A stretch of DNA of 64,000 bases from Gordonia liuliyuniae (GTDB lineage: Bacteria; Actinomycetota; Actinomycetes; Mycobacteriales; Mycobacteriaceae): positions 366,256 through 430,255 of the forward strand of contig NZ_JAKKOT010000006.1 of assembly GCF_021739025.1 (NCBI RefSeq), given 5' to 3'. The notes below the pieces were generated by a model. That model was not told where the DNA came from, searched no databases, and saw only the letters and a list, made by a program, of their open reading frames with translations. Both the position numbers and the translations under genes were made by a program. Positions 9,157 to 18,985 of the stretch are shown piece after piece; positions within the stretch are counted from its first letter, which is position 1, and the number at the start of each line of letters is the position of its first letter.

Positions 9157-10080
9157 TCAGCCCAGCTTCAGTTCGCGGATCGCGGTGGTCACGTCGGGAC
9201 GGTGCTTGAGGACGACGCCGAGGGTCTTGGCGATCAGCGATTCGTCGAGTCGTCCGCCCTTGATGGCCTCCAGGGCCGACTCGTCGCCTGCCGCGCCGCT
9301 CCCGGCGGTCATCGCGAGGAGCGTGTTGCCCCAGTCGATGGTCTCGGCGACGGACGGCTTCTTCTTGATGTCGAGTCCGCGCAGCACGCCGACGACGCGC
9401 ACGAGTTCTTCGGCGACCTTCTGCGGCAGGTCCGGGACACGGGAGGCGAGGATCTCGCGTTCGAGGTTCGCGTCCGGGAAGTCGATGTACAGGTACAGGC
9501 AGCGCCGCTTCAACGCCTCCGACAGTTCACGGTTCGCATTCGAGGTGAGCAGCACGATGGGCCGACGTGCGGCCCTCACCGTCCCCATCTCCGGGATGGT
9601 GATCGCGAAGTCGCTGAGCACCTCCAGGAGCAGACCTTCGATGTCGACGTCGGCCTTGTCGATCTCGTCGATCAGCAGCACGGTCGGCTCGGTGCGCGAG
9701 ATCGCCGTCAGCAGTGGCCGCGCGAGGAGGAACTCTTCGGAGAAGATGTCGTTCTTCGTCGCGTCCCAGTCCCGGTTGTCCGTGGCTTGAATCGCCAGGA
9801 TCTGCTTGGCGTGGTTCCACTCGTAGAGGGCGCGCGCCTCGTCGATGCCCTCGTAGCACTGCAGCCGGATCAGCTCGGCTCCGGTCGCCTGCGCGATGGC
9901 GCGAGCGAGCTCGGTCTTGCCGACGCCCGCAGGGCCTTCGACGAGGAGCGGCTTGCCGAGTCGGTCGGCGAGGAACGTCGTGGTCGACGTCGGACCGTCG
10001 GCGAGATACCCGGTCTCGGCGAGACGCGCGGTGACGTCGGCTGCGCCGGTGAACGCGGGAACTATGTCGTCGCCGCTCAT
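9157..10080 (-). CDS. MoxR-family AAA+ ATPase
   Basis: A 307-residue MoxR ATPase with Walker [17 protein letters not shown], Walker [12 protein letters not shown] and the sensor region [20 protein letters not shown]. MoxR proteins remodel or insert metal into client complexes together with VWA proteins, and the VWA gene follows after five bases. The ATG at 10080 is chosen because it forms a four-base ATGA overlap with the proA stop. The frame extends upstream to 10116 but only through proA-overlapping sequence. The helix 2 insert typical of MoxR appears as [13 protein letters not shown]. Confidence 0.9.
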   Translation of the reverse strand: MSGDDIVPAFTGAADVTARLAETGYLADGPTSTTTFLADRLGKPLLVEGPAGVGKTELARAIAQATGAELIRLQCYEGIDEARALYEWNHAKQILAIQATDNRDWDATKNDIFSEEFLLARPLLTAISRTEPTVLLIDEIDKADVDIEGLLLEVLSDFAITIPEMGTVRAARRPIVLLTSNANRELSEALKRRCLYLYIDFPDANLEREILASRVPDLPQKVAEELVRVVGVLRGLDIKKKPSVAETIDWGNTLLAMTAGSGAAGDESALEAIKGGRLDESLIAKTLGVVLKHRPDVTTAIRELKLG

Positions 10081-11336
10081 GCGGGACGCACCTGTCCGTC
10101 GCCCCACACAAGCCATTTCGTGGAGGTCAACTCGGTCAGGCCCATCGGCCCGCGGGCGTGTAGTTTCTGCGTCGAGATGCCGATCTCGGCGCCGAAACCG
10201 AACTGCTCACCGTCGGTGAAAGCCGTCGACGCGTTCACCATGACGGCGGCAGCGTCGACGCGCGCGGTGAACTCTTGCGCCGCTTGCAGCGACCTGGTGA
10301 TGATCGCCTCGGTGTGGCCGGTGCCGTAGGTGTCGATGTGGTCGATCGCCTCGTCGAGTCCGTCGACGACCTTCACCGCGATGTCGAGGGACAGGTATTC
10401 GCGGTGCCAGTCCTCTTCGGTGGCGGGCTCCATGCCCGGTTCGTCGCCGTGGATGACGACGCCCTGCGCCTGCAGCGCCGACGTCAACGGCGCGAGCGCG
10501 TCGGCGGCGATCGCCTTGTCGACGAGCACCGACTCCACGGTGTTGCACACGCTGGGTCGGCGGGTCTTCGCGTTGAGGACGATGCGGGTGGCGATGTCGA
10601 TGTCGGCGTCGGCGTGCACGTAGACGTGGCAGTTGCCGGTGCCGGTCTCGATGGTCGGGACGGTGGCGTCACGGACGACAGCCGAGATCAGGCCGGCTCC
10701 GCCTCGCGGGATCACCACGTCGACCAGCCCGCGGGCCTGAATGAGCGCAGTGACGCTGCCGCGGCTCTCGCTGGGCAGCAGCGCGACGGCGTCGGCGCTG
10801 ACCGCGTTGTCGGACAGCACTCCGCGCAGAACGTCGACGAGTGCCGCGTTCGAGCTGGCCGCCGACGATGACCCGCGGAGCAGCACGGCGTTGCCCGACT
10901 TGAACGCGATGCCGAACCCGTCGACGGTCACGTTGGGACGCGCCTCGTAGACGAAGCCGACGACGCCCAACGGCACCCGGATCTGGCGGAGGTCGAGACC
11001 GTTCGGGAGCGTCTTGCCCGATACGACCTGCCCGACCGGATCGGGCAGCGCGGCCACCTGGCGGAGCCCGCCGGTGATGCCCGCGACGCGTTCGGGGGTG
11101 AGCCGGAGGCGATCGATCAGCGCGGCCTCGGTCCCCGCCGTCTCCGCACGGTCGACGTCCTCGGCGTTGGCGGCGAGGATCACGTCCGCGGCCGCATCGA
11201 TGGCGTCGGCTGCGGCCAGGAGAACAGCGTCCTTCTGCGCGGTGGTCAGCGTGGCGAGGCCTCGCGAAGCCTTCTGCGCTGCGGCCGCGAGTCCGGTGAC
11301 GACGGCGACGACGTCGGTGTCGGTGGGTGCACTCAT
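10077..11336 (-). CDS. proA: Gamma-glutamyl phosphate reductase
   Basis: ProA (419 residues) reduces gamma-glutamyl phosphate to glutamate semialdehyde in proline synthesis using NADPH. The aldehyde-dehydrogenase fold is complete: substrate segment [19 protein letters not shown], nucleotide part [20 protein letters not shown] and the catalytic cysteine in [16 protein letters not shown]. The start overlaps the stop of the sensor kinase gene by four bases, so proA may be carried on the two-component transcript. proB is not in the window. Confidence 0.96.
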   Translation of the reverse strand: MSAPTDTDVVAVVTGLAAAAQKASRGLATLTTAQKDAVLLAAADAIDAAADVILAANAEDVDRAETAGTEAALIDRLRLTPERVAGITGGLRQVAALPDPVGQVVSGKTLPNGLDLRQIRVPLGVVGFVYEARPNVTVDGFGIAFKSGNAVLLRGSSSAASSNAALVDVLRGVLSDNAVSADAVALLPSESRGSVTALIQARGLVDVVIPRGGAGLISAVVRDATVPTIETGTGNCHVYVHADADIDIATRIVLNAKTRRPSVCNTVESVLVDKAIAADALAPLTSALQAQGVVIHGDEPGMEPATEEDWHREYLSLDIAVKVVDGLDEAIDHIDTYGTGHTEAIITRSLQAAQEFTARVDAAAVMVNASTAFTDGEQFGFGAEIGISTQKLHARGPMGLTELTSTKWLVWGDGQVRPA

Positions 11337-12493
11337 GAGTCCAGGTTAGCGGGGCGGTCCGACGGTTCGGCGCTGGCCGGTCCCGCGGCGGGGAGCGTCA
11401 CCGTGAACACCGCGCCGGCGCCAGGTCCGGCGCTGGAGGCCGTCACCGATCCGCCGTGTGCCTCGACGAGGACACGGACGATGGTCAGGCCGATCCCGCT
11501 GCCGCCGTCGCGCCTCGTGCGGGCGTCGTCGGCGCGGTAGAACCGGTCGAAGACGTGCGAGAGGTGCTCGGCTGCTATCCCGCAGCCGGTGTCGGCGACG
11601 GTGAAGACGACGTCGGGTCCGTGGTGAGTCGTGGTGACGGTGACGGTGCCGCCGGGCGGCGTGTGCCTGCGGGCGTTGTCGAACAGGTTTCCGAGGACCT
11701 GCCCCACCCGTGCGGGGTCGACGGTCAGCGGGATGTCGTCTCCGGTCGCGGCGAGCGCGACCCCCGCGGCATCGTACGAGGGAGTTGCGACGGCCACCGC
11801 CGCGTCCACGAGGCGTCGTGCACCCGTCGGTTCGGGCCGGATCCGGTCGATCCCCTCCTGGACGATCCCCTCCTGGACGCGGGACACCGCGCTCAAATCC
11901 TCGGCGAGACGGCGCAGACGCTGCGTGCCCGTCCGGAGGACGCCGATCGTGTCCGCGTCGGCGGCACGGACACCGTCCTCGACGGCCTCCAAGTGCGATT
12001 CGATGGTCGCGATCGGGGTCCGCATCTCGTGTCCGAGGTCGGCGACCATCCGGCGCCGCGTCGTCTCGGTCTCGTGGAGGCGTCGTGCGAGTTCGTTGAC
12101 GGCGTCGGCGAGCTCGGCGAACTCCCGTCCGAGTCCGGACGCGTCGACGCGCGTCTCGTAGCGGCCTGCGGCGATCCGACCCGTCGACGTCGACAACTCC
12201 CCGACCGCACGCTCCACGCGACGGGCCACCCACCAGCTGAGGGCGATCGCCACCACGACGGCGGCTGCCGCTGCGGGCGCCCACGCACGCAGGAGCGTGC
12301 CGCGAAAAGCCATCTCGATGTGGTCGGTCAGTCCGTCATCACCCGAGATGCCCGCCTGATGGAGGTGCTCGTGGAACATGCCCGGCGCAATGACGACCGC
12401 GACCACGGTCGCGGTCACCAGGCAGACGAGCACGACGAGAGTCGTCCCGAGGAACAGCCTGGTGCCGAATCTCGCCCGCTGCGGGCTGGTCAT
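11333..12493 (-). CDS. OmpR-system sensor histidine kinase
   Basis: A 386-residue membrane kinase. A first membrane helix lies at about 10-35 ([20 protein letters not shown]), a short His-containing extracytoplasmic loop follows ([11 protein letters not shown]), then a second helix at about 70-90, a HAMP segment, the HisKA box [20 protein letters not shown] with the phospho-accepting His, and the ATPase boxes ([39 protein letters not shown]). The start overlaps the response-regulator stop by four bases. The short His-rich sensor loop and the adjacent DUF305 gene suggest metal sensing, possibly copper, but the ligand is not shown by the sequence. Confidence 0.9.
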   Translation of the reverse strand: MTSPQRARFGTRLFLGTTLVVLVCLVTATVVAVVIAPGMFHEHLHQAGISGDDGLTDHIEMAFRGTLLRAWAPAAAAAVVVAIALSWWVARRVERAVGELSTSTGRIAAGRYETRVDASGLGREFAELADAVNELARRLHETETTRRRMVADLGHEMRTPIATIESHLEAVEDGVRAADADTIGVLRTGTQRLRRLAEDLSAVSRVQEGIVQEGIDRIRPEPTGARRLVDAAVAVATPSYDAAGVALAATGDDIPLTVDPARVGQVLGNLFDNARRHTPPGGTVTVTTTHHGPDVVFTVADTGCGIAAEHLSHVFDRFYRADDARTRRDGGSGIGLTIVRVLVEAHGGSVTASSAGPGAGAVFTVTLPAAGPASAEPSDRPANLDS

Positions 12494-13251
12494 CGGCCTG
12501 CGCCCATCCGGTAGCCGACGCCGCGAACGGTCGTCACATACTGCCCGCGTGCCGCGTCGTCGCCGAGTTTGCGACGCAGATGCCCGATGTGGACGTCGAC
12601 GAGGTGGTCGGCTCCGTCCCACCCGGTCCGCCAGACGGCGTCGATGAGCGCACTGCGTGTGACGACCACACCGGGATCAGCGGACAGGACGGCGAGGACG
12701 TCGAACTCCGTCCGGGTCAGGTGGATCGGCGAACCGGCCACCGTCACCACGCGTGCGGCGACGTCGATCGTGAGGTCACCGAACACCCGTGTCTCGCGGT
12801 CTGTCCGAACCGTCCGGGGCCCGCCGAGACCTGCGCGGGGACGACGGATCCGCGCCTGGACGCGGGCAGACAATTCGCGCGGGCTGAACGGTTTCGTCAG
12901 GTAGTCGTCGGCGCCGACCGACAGTCCGATGAGGGTGTCGACTTCGTCGGCACGCGCGGTCAACATCACCACGTACGCGTCGGAGAACTCGCGCAGCCGC
13001 CTGCACACTTCGACGCCGTCGAGCCCGGGCAGACCGAGGTCGAGCACCATCAGGTCGGGATCGACGCTGCGCGCGAGGTCGACGGCCTGCACCCCGTCCC
13101 CGGTCACCGCGACCTCGAATCCGTCGCGTTCCAGGTATGACGCGACGAGTCGCGCGAGGTCGGGCTCGTCGTCGACGACCATCGCCCGTAAGTCTCGCGC
13201 GGGTCCGGCTGCACGATCCGCGGCGTCGGTGTGTTTCATGACATCCATCAT
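12490..13251 (-). CDS. OmpR/PhoB-family response regulator
   Basis: About 253 residues. The receiver domain has the acidic pair in MVVDDEPDLARL, the phospho-acceptor Asp in LMVLDLGLPGLDG, a conserved Thr in VMLTARADEVDT and the Lys in YLTKPFSPREL. The C-terminal winged helix (about 155-250) carries LTRTEFDVLAVLSADPGVVV and VDVHIGHLRRKLGDD. Possible starts are ATG 13251, 13248 or 13239. The first is listed, but none has a convincing Shine-Dalgarno. It is co-transcribed with the kinase and possibly proA. An 11-bp-spaced direct repeat just upstream is its probable binding site. Confidence 0.9.
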   Translation of the reverse strand: MMDVMKHTDAADRAAGPARDLRAMVVDDEPDLARLVASYLERDGFEVAVTGDGVQAVDLARSVDPDLMVLDLGLPGLDGVEVCRRLREFSDAYVVMLTARADEVDTLIGLSVGADDYLTKPFSPRELSARVQARIRRPRAGLGGPRTVRTDRETRVFGDLTIDVAARVVTVAGSPIHLTRTEFDVLAVLSADPGVVVTRSALIDAVWRTGWDGADHLVDVHIGHLRRKLGDDAARGQYVTTVRGVGYRMGAGR

Positions 13252-13264
13252 GACGGTCGGCGGC

Positions 13265-13285
13265 CTTGAGGAGATCTTGAGGAGA
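13265..13285. promoter_or_regulatory. Probable response-regulator operator, direct repeat with 11-bp period
   Basis: The sequence CTTGAGGAGA occurs at 13265-13274 and again at 13276-13285, so the period is 11 bp, one helical turn. Tandem half-sites at this spacing are the usual target of dimeric OmpR/PhoB regulators. The site lies 13-34 bases upstream of the regulator start and 75-95 bases upstream of the divergent DUF305 gene, so one dimer could control both. Binding is inferred. Confidence 0.6.
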
Positions 13286-13359
13286 CGTCGCACCGAATCC
13301 GTCAGTTCTTCGGGAAGACTCGGTGAGGAACCGATGCCGCGAGAGAAGAGGTCCGCCTG

Positions 13360-14016
13360 ATGGATGCCCCGATGACGAAGGCCCCGATGAAGAAGCCCCA
13401 GCCGATGACCGCCCGCACGATCGTCTGCGGCGTGGCGGTGGCGGCGGCCGTCGCCGTCCTCGGAGCTTGCTCCGACTCGAACGATTCGGCGAACAACGGT
13501 CACGAGGGCCACGGGTCGATGACCTCGATGTCGATGCCCGCGTCCTCCGGAGAGCAGGCGCAGGGCACGCATAACGATGCCGACGTGATGTTCGCGCAGA
13601 TGATGATCCCCCACCACCTGCAGGCGGTGCAGATGAGCGACATCCTTCTCGCCAAGGACGGGGTACCCGACGACGTCCGGGAGCTCGCCGAGTCGATCAA
13701 GTCCGCGCAGGCGCCCGAAGTCCAGCAGCTCACCGGATGGCTCGGCGACTGGGGCGCCCCGGTCGACGCCGACATGAGCGGACACCACATGGACGGAATG
13801 GTGTCCGACGCCGACCTCGCGAAGCTCAAGTCAGCCCCCGGTGAGGACGCCGCCCGCCTGTATCTGCAGCAGATGATCGGGCACCACGAGGGCGCAGTGA
13901 CGATGGCTCAGACCGAGATCGACGACGGGCAGAATCCGGAAGCCGTCGCGATGGCCCGCAGCATCGTCGACACCCAGAAGACCGAGATCGACGAGATGAA
14001 GAAGATGCTCGGCTAG
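13360..14016 (+). CDS. DUF305 lipoprotein, possible copper-handling protein
   Basis: This 218-residue protein has a long N-region, a hydrophobic stretch and a lipobox (AVLGACSDS, Cys near residue 37), predicting a lipoprotein on the outer face of the membrane. Two DUF305 helix bundles follow, each with the His motif of the family: MMIPHHLQAVQMSD and QQMIGHHEGAVTMAQ. The linker is rich in His and Met (GHEGHGSMTSM, SGHHMDGM). DUF305 proteins often sit beside copper genes. The start ATG 13360 follows AGAGG by 9 bases. Divergent to an OmpR-type two-component system, with a shared 108-bp gap, suggesting it is a target of that system. Confidence 0.85.
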   Translation: MDAPMTKAPMKKPQPMTARTIVCGVAVAAAVAVLGACSDSNDSANNGHEGHGSMTSMSMPASSGEQAQGTHNDADVMFAQMMIPHHLQAVQMSDILLAKDGVPDDVRELAESIKSAQAPEVQQLTGWLGDWGAPVDADMSGHHMDGMVSDADLAKLKSAPGEDAARLYLQQMIGHHEGAVTMAQTEIDDGQNPEAVAMARSIVDTQKTEIDEMKKMLG

Positions 14017-14040
14017 CGGCGCTCGGCGCTCGGCGCTAGC
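14012..14040. terminator. Inverted repeat between convergent genes, possible bidirectional terminator
   Basis: GCTAGCG at 14012-14018 pairs with CGCTAGC at 14034-14040 around a GC-rich loop of repeated CGCTCGG. It overlaps the DUF305 stop codon and lies before the convergent HNH gene stop at 14052. There is no T-run, as is common for actinobacterial terminators. Confidence 0.45.
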
Positions 14041-14051
14041 GTCTGCGGGCG

Positions 14052-14789
14052 TCAACACGTGTCCAAGGCGGCGCCGAGGACCGAACGTGACGGCTCGTCC
14101 ACCGGCAGACGGTACTCGCCCAGCACCGTGACGAACTGCACCGCGTACTGGCAGCGGAAGCCGTCGAGCGGCGGCATCCACACGGCCGGCTCGGCGTCCG
14201 ACTTGGCCTGATTACTGCCCCCGTCGACGGCGACGAGATTCGCCGGATCGTTCGCGAATGCGGTACGCCGCTCGCGCGGCCAGTCGTTGGCGCCCATGTC
14301 CCACGCGTACGCGAGCGGAACGACGTGGTCGATCTGCACCGCAGCCGACGAACGTCCCCGCTCGAAGACGACCGACCGACCCGTGTACGGACTCGTCAAC
14401 ACGCCCGACGACACCGCGCGTGGACACGAATCGATCGACACCCGTCCGGACACCGTCAGGTCGCGGGCCAAGATGTCGTTGCGGGTGTCACAGCCGTTGC
14501 CCGCGCCCGGTGCAGCAGAGGCGTCGGTCCACGCCGTTCCGAACGCGCCGCGGTCGTAGGCAGAGTCGTGCGGCGGCCTGGCCGGGACCACGGTCAGAGC
14601 CGCGAACGCCGTCGACGCCTGCGAGACACGGGCGGCGGGCACGCGCGGGCCGTCGCCGCGCGGCGGACCGACACCCACCGCGACGAGGACCGCCAGCAGG
14701 GCGAACACCGCCAACCCGCCCCACTGTCCGACCGTCAACCGGGCCGCGCCGCCACGTCGGCGTGCCCGCCAGTCCCTCCACCGCATCAC
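14052..14789 (-). CDS. Secreted or membrane-anchored HNH endonuclease
   Basis: A 245-residue protein with a basic N-terminus (MMRWRDWRARRRG), one hydrophobic segment at about 22-42 (GLAVFALLAVLVAVGVG), then a nuclease domain. The HNH core reads VQIDHVVPLAYAWDMGANDW ... FANDPANLVAVDGGSNQAKS, matching the DUF1524/GmrSD-type HNH nucleases frequent as exported proteins in actinomycetes. Conserved Cys residues flank the domain (CDTRNDILARDL, the SCPR segment and a C-terminal Cys), suggesting disulfides outside the cell. Likely role is DNA degradation for nutrient use. The anchor may be either a signal anchor or an uncleaved signal peptide. Confidence 0.82.
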   Translation of the reverse strand: MMRWRDWRARRRGGAARLTVGQWGGLAVFALLAVLVAVGVGPPRGDGPRVPAARVSQASTAFAALTVVPARPPHDSAYDRGAFGTAWTDASAAPGAGNGCDTRNDILARDLTVSGRVSIDSCPRAVSSGVLTSPYTGRSVVFERGRSSAAVQIDHVVPLAYAWDMGANDWPRERRTAFANDPANLVAVDGGSNQAKSDAEPAVWMPPLDGFRCQYAVQFVTVLGEYRLPVDEPSRSVLGAALDTC

Positions 14790-14842
14790 GTCCTCCCCTT
14801 AGAGTCAGACGCGCGAGGCCGACGTGCGGTTCCCGAGCCCGG

Positions 14843-17143
14843 CTACGACTTCTCGAGATACTCCGCACGGGACGGCAGGAGCACGGCGCGGACCAGGTCG
14901 GCCAGGGCCGGATGGTCGGTGAGGTCACGGTCGGCGTCGACGATCGATTCGGACAGGTCGCGAGCGTCGGCGATCACGTCGACGTCGTCGATGAGCGAGA
15001 GGAAGCTGAGCGACGACTTACCGCCCGACTGGAGCGCACCGAGGATGTCGCCTTCACGACGTTGCTGTAGGTCGACCATCGCCAACTCGAACCCGTCGTT
15101 CGACGCTTCGACGGCCTTCAGCCGTTCCATCGACGCCGACAGGTCGTGCGCCGCCGTCATCAGCAGGCACAGCCCGGCATGCCGGCCGCGGCCGACGCGG
15201 CCGCGCAACTGGTGCAGTTGACTGACCCCGAAGCGTTCGGCGTTGACGATCGCCATGGTCGTCGCGTTCGGCACGTCGACGCCGACTTCGATGACGGTGG
15301 TGGCCACGAGCACGTCCACGTCGCCGCGGGTGAACGCGTCCATCACGTCGTTCTTGTCGTCCGGGTGCATCCGGCCGTGCAGCACCGCGATCCGACGTGC
15401 GGCGAGCGGACCAGTCTCGAGCATCTGTGCCTGTTGGAGGACGGAGACGGTGTCGTCCTCCTTCTCCTCGGCCTTCGCCCGCGTGCTCTTCCCGGTGGCC
15501 TTCTTCCCAGAGGTCTTCTTGTTCGACTCCTCGTCGCCGATCCGGGTGCACACCACGTACACCTGTCGGCCGGCGTCGATCTCCTCGTTCGCCCGCTCCC
15601 AGACCCGGTCGACCCAGGCGGGCTTGCTCATCGGGACGACGGTCGTCTTGATCGGCTGCCGCCCGCGCGGAAGTTCGGTCATCACCGATGTGTCGAGGTC
15701 GCCGAACGTCGTCATCGCCACGGTTCGCGGGATCGGCGTCGCCGTCATGACGAGGAAGTGGGGGCGCCGGTCCTCTCGTCCTTTGCCGCGCAGCACGTCA
15801 CGCTGCTCGACGCCGAAGCGATGCTGTTCGTCGACGACCACCATGCCGAGGTCGAAGAACTCGACGTTCCCCTGCAGGAGTGCATGAGTGCCGATCATGA
15901 TGCCGGAGTCGCCGGTCACCGCGTCCAGGAGCGTCTGCCGTTTCGCGGCGGTCCCGAGCGACCCGGTGAGCAGGCCGACGCGGGTCGCCCCGTCGGCGCC
16001 ACCGAGTTCACCGCCGCGCGCGAGGTCGCCGAGCATCGTCATGACTGTCCGATAGTGCTGGGCGGCAAGGACTTCGGTTGGTGCGAGTATCGCGCACTGG
16101 TGTCCGTTGTCGACGACGCGGAGCATCGCCAGCAGCGAGACGAGGGTCTTGCCGGAACCCACCTCGCCCTGCAGGAGACGGTTCATCGGGTGGTCGACGG
16201 CGAGGTCGTCGCCGATCTCGGACAGCACCGTCTTCTGGCCGCCGGTCAGCTCGAACGGGAGTCGTTCGGCGAGCTGGTCTTCGAGCCCGCCCGGCACGTG
16301 CGGACAACCGATCGCCACCTCGGCGCCGAGGTCGGCGCGACGCTGCGCAAGAGCGGTCTGCACCGCGAGCGCCTCATCGAACTTGAGTCGGTCCCTGGCC
16401 TGCTCCACCTGGTCCATCGTGTCGGGCAGGTGGATGTGCCGGATCGCTTCATCGCTGGTGATGAATCCACGAGCGCTTCGCTGCTCGCCGGTCAACGGAT
16501 CGGCGGCGGGCACGGTGTCGGCGACGACCTGCCGGACGGCGCGCCATATCTCCCACGTCTGGACGTCGCGGGTGGCGGGGTACATCGGGATGATCGCGCG
16601 GCTGAAGTGTTCGACGTCGTCGGCGGTGCCAGTCAACGCCTCCGGACCATCAGCACCGTCGTCGGCTGCACCGCCGCGCTCGTCGGCGAGAAGCTCGGCC
16701 ATCATCGACGTGCCGTGCACGTCCATCTTGTCGTCGGGCAGCACCAGCCAGTCCGGGTGCGACAGCTGGATCTGGTTGTTGAAGTACTTGACCTTGCCCG
16801 CGAGAGCCACCCGCACCCCGGACACCAGTACCCGTTGGATGTACTTCGCGTTGAAGAAGCTCGCCTCGTAGCGGTTCTGACCGTCGTTGACGACGATCTT
16901 GAGGAACTTGCCGTACCGCCGCTTCATCGCGATCATCTGCGACTTCTCGATGCGCCCGATGACGGTGATCCACTCATCGGGCTCCGGGCGTTCAGTCGCC
17001 GACACTTGGCCTCGCCGGATGTAGCGGCGCGGGACGTACCGGAGAAGCTCGCCGACGGTCGTCAGCTCGAGCCCAGCGAGTTTCGTGATGAGTTTCGGAT
17101 CGATCGACGAGTCGGTGAGCGGCGACGCTGTCGTCAGCATCAT
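14843..17143 (-). CDS. recG: ATP-dependent DNA helicase RecG
   Basis: RecG (766 residues) reverses stalled forks and migrates Holliday junctions. The N-terminal wedge with an OB fold (about 50-150) is followed by helicase motifs: Walker A LLQGEVGSGKTLVSLLAM, motif II VVVDEQHRFGVEQRD, MTATPIPRT and the C-terminal QLRGRVGRGRHAGLC. A Lys/Ser-rich insert of about 30 residues (around KKTSGKKATGKSTRAKAEEK) sits between the helicase lobes and is unusual. ATG 17143 overlaps the DAK gene stop by four bases. The frame remains open upstream to 17539 but that is antisense-like Arg-rich sequence. Confidence 0.95.
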   Translation of the reverse strand: MMLTTASPLTDSSIDPKLITKLAGLELTTVGELLRYVPRRYIRRGQVSATERPEPDEWITVIGRIEKSQMIAMKRRYGKFLKIVVNDGQNRYEASFFNAKYIQRVLVSGVRVALAGKVKYFNNQIQLSHPDWLVLPDDKMDVHGTSMMAELLADERGGAADDGADGPEALTGTADDVEHFSRAIIPMYPATRDVQTWEIWRAVRQVVADTVPAADPLTGEQRSARGFITSDEAIRHIHLPDTMDQVEQARDRLKFDEALAVQTALAQRRADLGAEVAIGCPHVPGGLEDQLAERLPFELTGGQKTVLSEIGDDLAVDHPMNRLLQGEVGSGKTLVSLLAMLRVVDNGHQCAILAPTEVLAAQHYRTVMTMLGDLARGGELGGADGATRVGLLTGSLGTAAKRQTLLDAVTGDSGIMIGTHALLQGNVEFFDLGMVVVDEQHRFGVEQRDVLRGKGREDRRPHFLVMTATPIPRTVAMTTFGDLDTSVMTELPRGRQPIKTTVVPMSKPAWVDRVWERANEEIDAGRQVYVVCTRIGDEESNKKTSGKKATGKSTRAKAEEKEDDTVSVLQQAQMLETGPLAARRIAVLHGRMHPDDKNDVMDAFTRGDVDVLVATTVIEVGVDVPNATTMAIVNAERFGVSQLHQLRGRVGRGRHAGLCLLMTAAHDLSASMERLKAVEASNDGFELAMVDLQQRREGDILGALQSGGKSSLSFLSLIDDVDVIADARDLSESIVDADRDLTDHPALADLVRAVLLPSRAEYLEKS

Positions 17144-18783
17144 TCGACCCCCACTTGCAGCAGATGGGAGGTCTGGCCCGCCTCGTGCACCTCCAACTCG
17201 ATGCCCTGATAGTGGGCGCGGACGTGCTCGACGATCGCCGTCCGCGCCTCGTCGGCGAGATCGGAGCCCGCGAGGACGGTGACCATCTCGCCGCCGGTCG
17301 AGAGCATGAGGTCCAGCAGCGCGGTCGCCGCCTGCGACTGCTCCTTCGCGATGACGAGGACGTCGGAACCGATGAGTCCGAGCGTGTCGCCGATCTCGGC
17401 GGTGCCCGCGAGGGTCATGATCTTCGATGTCGACCGGACGAGCGAACCCCACCGGGTGGCCGCGGCGGCTTCGGCCATCGCGAACGCGTCGACGTCGGGT
17501 TCTCCGCCGGGATCGTGGACGGCGAGCGCCGACAGGCACTGCACCATCGACATCGTCGGCAGGAACACCACCGACCGCTGCGTCGACCGGGCGTGCGCGC
17601 CGACGGCGACGAGGTCCTGCGACGACATCATCCCGTTGCCCATGACGACGACGTGCGCACTGTCGGTGGCTCGGATCGCTTCACCGAGCGTCGACGGGTG
17701 GACACCGTGGTCGGCGCGCACGACGGATGCGCCCGCCGCGGTGAACAGCTCTTCCGCACCGTCGCCCCGCACGAGGACCACGACGGCTCGTTTGAACCGG
17801 GGCGGCGGCTCGTTCGCGCCGGGCGCAGCGCGGTAGGCGTCGAGCATGAAACAGCTGATCCGGATGTCCCGGACCGCGCCGAGTGCGAGGCCCGCCTCTA
17901 CTGCGGCGCCTGGCTCGTCAGTGTGGACGTGGACGGAGAACTGTTCGGACCCCGTCGAACTGTCGCCGACGATGACGACGGAGTCCCCCAGCTCGCCGAG
18001 ACGGTCGCGCAATCCGGCGATCAGTGCGGCGTCCGCCCCGTCGAGGAGGTACATCACCTCGAAAGCGGTGTCGCCGTCGGCCGAACAGTCGCCGATCTGC
18101 AGTCCGCCCGGACCGCTCAGCGAACCGCGGTAGACGCGGCGCTTGTTGGCGACGCCGGTGACGACCGACACGAGCGCGTCGGCGAGCACCAGGAAGCCGC
18201 GGGCGCCCGCGTCGACGACCCCGGCCTTCGTCAGTTCAGGCAACTGATCGGTCGTGAGATCGAGCGCTTCGGCCGAGTTCTCGGCGACCGCGCGCACGAG
18301 GTCGGCCGGCGGGCGGGCGGCGCTGTCCGACGCCGTCTGTGCGGCCACGGTGAGCAGCGTCAGGACGGTACCCTCTTTGGGTTCGGCGACCGCGCGTCGA
18401 GCCGACAACGCGGCGAGCCGGAGTCCGTTGATGCACAGCCGGTTGAAGCCGAGATCGTTCTCGGCGACGGCGAGATCTGCGGCGTCGGCGAGCCCGACGA
18501 ACAGCTGGGCGAGGATGATCCCGGAATTGCCTCGAGCGCTCATGACCGCGGCGTCGGCGAGCGCGCGGGTGACCGTCTGCAGATCGGCGTCCGCCGCGAC
18601 GTCGTCGAGCGCGCTGACCGCTCCGGCCATGGTGTTCGCCATGTTGCTGCCGGTGTCGGAGTCGGGGATCGGGAACACGTTCAGATCGTTGATCTCGCCG
18701 CGTGAGGCCGCGAGACCGTCCGCGCATGCGAGCGCCCAGTCGCGGATGAACTGCGGATTGACCGCGGTACCGCCGTAGGCCAT
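17140..18783 (-). CDS. DAK2-domain protein, FakA-like fatty acid kinase candidate
   Basis: This 547-residue protein begins [12 protein letters not shown] and has the DAK2 kinase domain (about 10-205) with [20 protein letters not shown], in which the Asp residues bind Mg-ATP, and the glycine loop [14 protein letters not shown]. The C-terminal part is the DegV-like domain typical of YloV/FakA, containing [15 protein letters not shown] and [16 protein letters not shown]. FakA phosphorylates fatty acids held by DegV/FakB proteins; a DegV gene lies at 4311-5159. In many actinomycetes this gene separates rpmB and recG, as here. Whether it acts on fatty acids in these bacteria is inferred. Confidence 0.85.
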   Translation of the reverse strand: MAYGGTAVNPQFIRDWALACADGLAASRGEINDLNVFPIPDSDTGSNMANTMAGAVSALDDVAADADLQTVTRALADAAVMSARGNSGIILAQLFVGLADAADLAVAENDLGFNRLCINGLRLAALSARRAVAEPKEGTVLTLLTVAAQTASDSAARPPADLVRAVAENSAEALDLTTDQLPELTKAGVVDAGARGFLVLADALVSVVTGVANKRRVYRGSLSGPGGLQIGDCSADGDTAFEVMYLLDGADAALIAGLRDRLGELGDSVVIVGDSSTGSEQFSVHVHTDEPGAAVEAGLALGAVRDIRISCFMLDAYRAAPGANEPPPRFKRAVVVLVRGDGAEELFTAAGASVVRADHGVHPSTLGEAIRATDSAHVVVMGNGMMSSQDLVAVGAHARSTQRSVVFLPTMSMVQCLSALAVHDPGGEPDVDAFAMAEAAAATRWGSLVRSTSKIMTLAGTAEIGDTLGLIGSDVLVIAKEQSQAATALLDLMLSTGGEMVTVLAGSDLADEARTAIVEHVRAHYQGIELEVHEAGQTSHLLQVGVE

Positions 18784-18985
18784 TAGTCCACCCCCGAAAC
18801 GTAGAGTCGTGTCCGAGGTTACCGGTGCCGTCGGACATCGATACAGCTCACTCGACCGGACGGCCAGGATTTGGCGCGGACCCGATCGCGGGTTACTCTT
18901 GTCGGGTTGCCTATTGCGGCTGCGTGATAGCTCACGCGCCGTGTGGGCGAAGAGACCAGACCATTTTCTACCAAGGGAGTTCGCT

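Noticed and set aside
7718..9790. Long plus-strand open frame of 690 codons opposite the VWA and MoxR genes
   Set aside because: It is an antisense shadow of two well-supported genes, with no domain, Arg/Val/Asp-rich high-GC composition and no ribosome binding site.
15146..17209. Plus-strand frame of 687 codons opposite recG
   Set aside because: Shadow of recG. The translated sequence has no recognisable domain.
18784..18985. Possible zinc-regulated promoter for rpmB
   Set aside because: No Zur-like palindrome was found and the protein is the zinc-binding form of L28.
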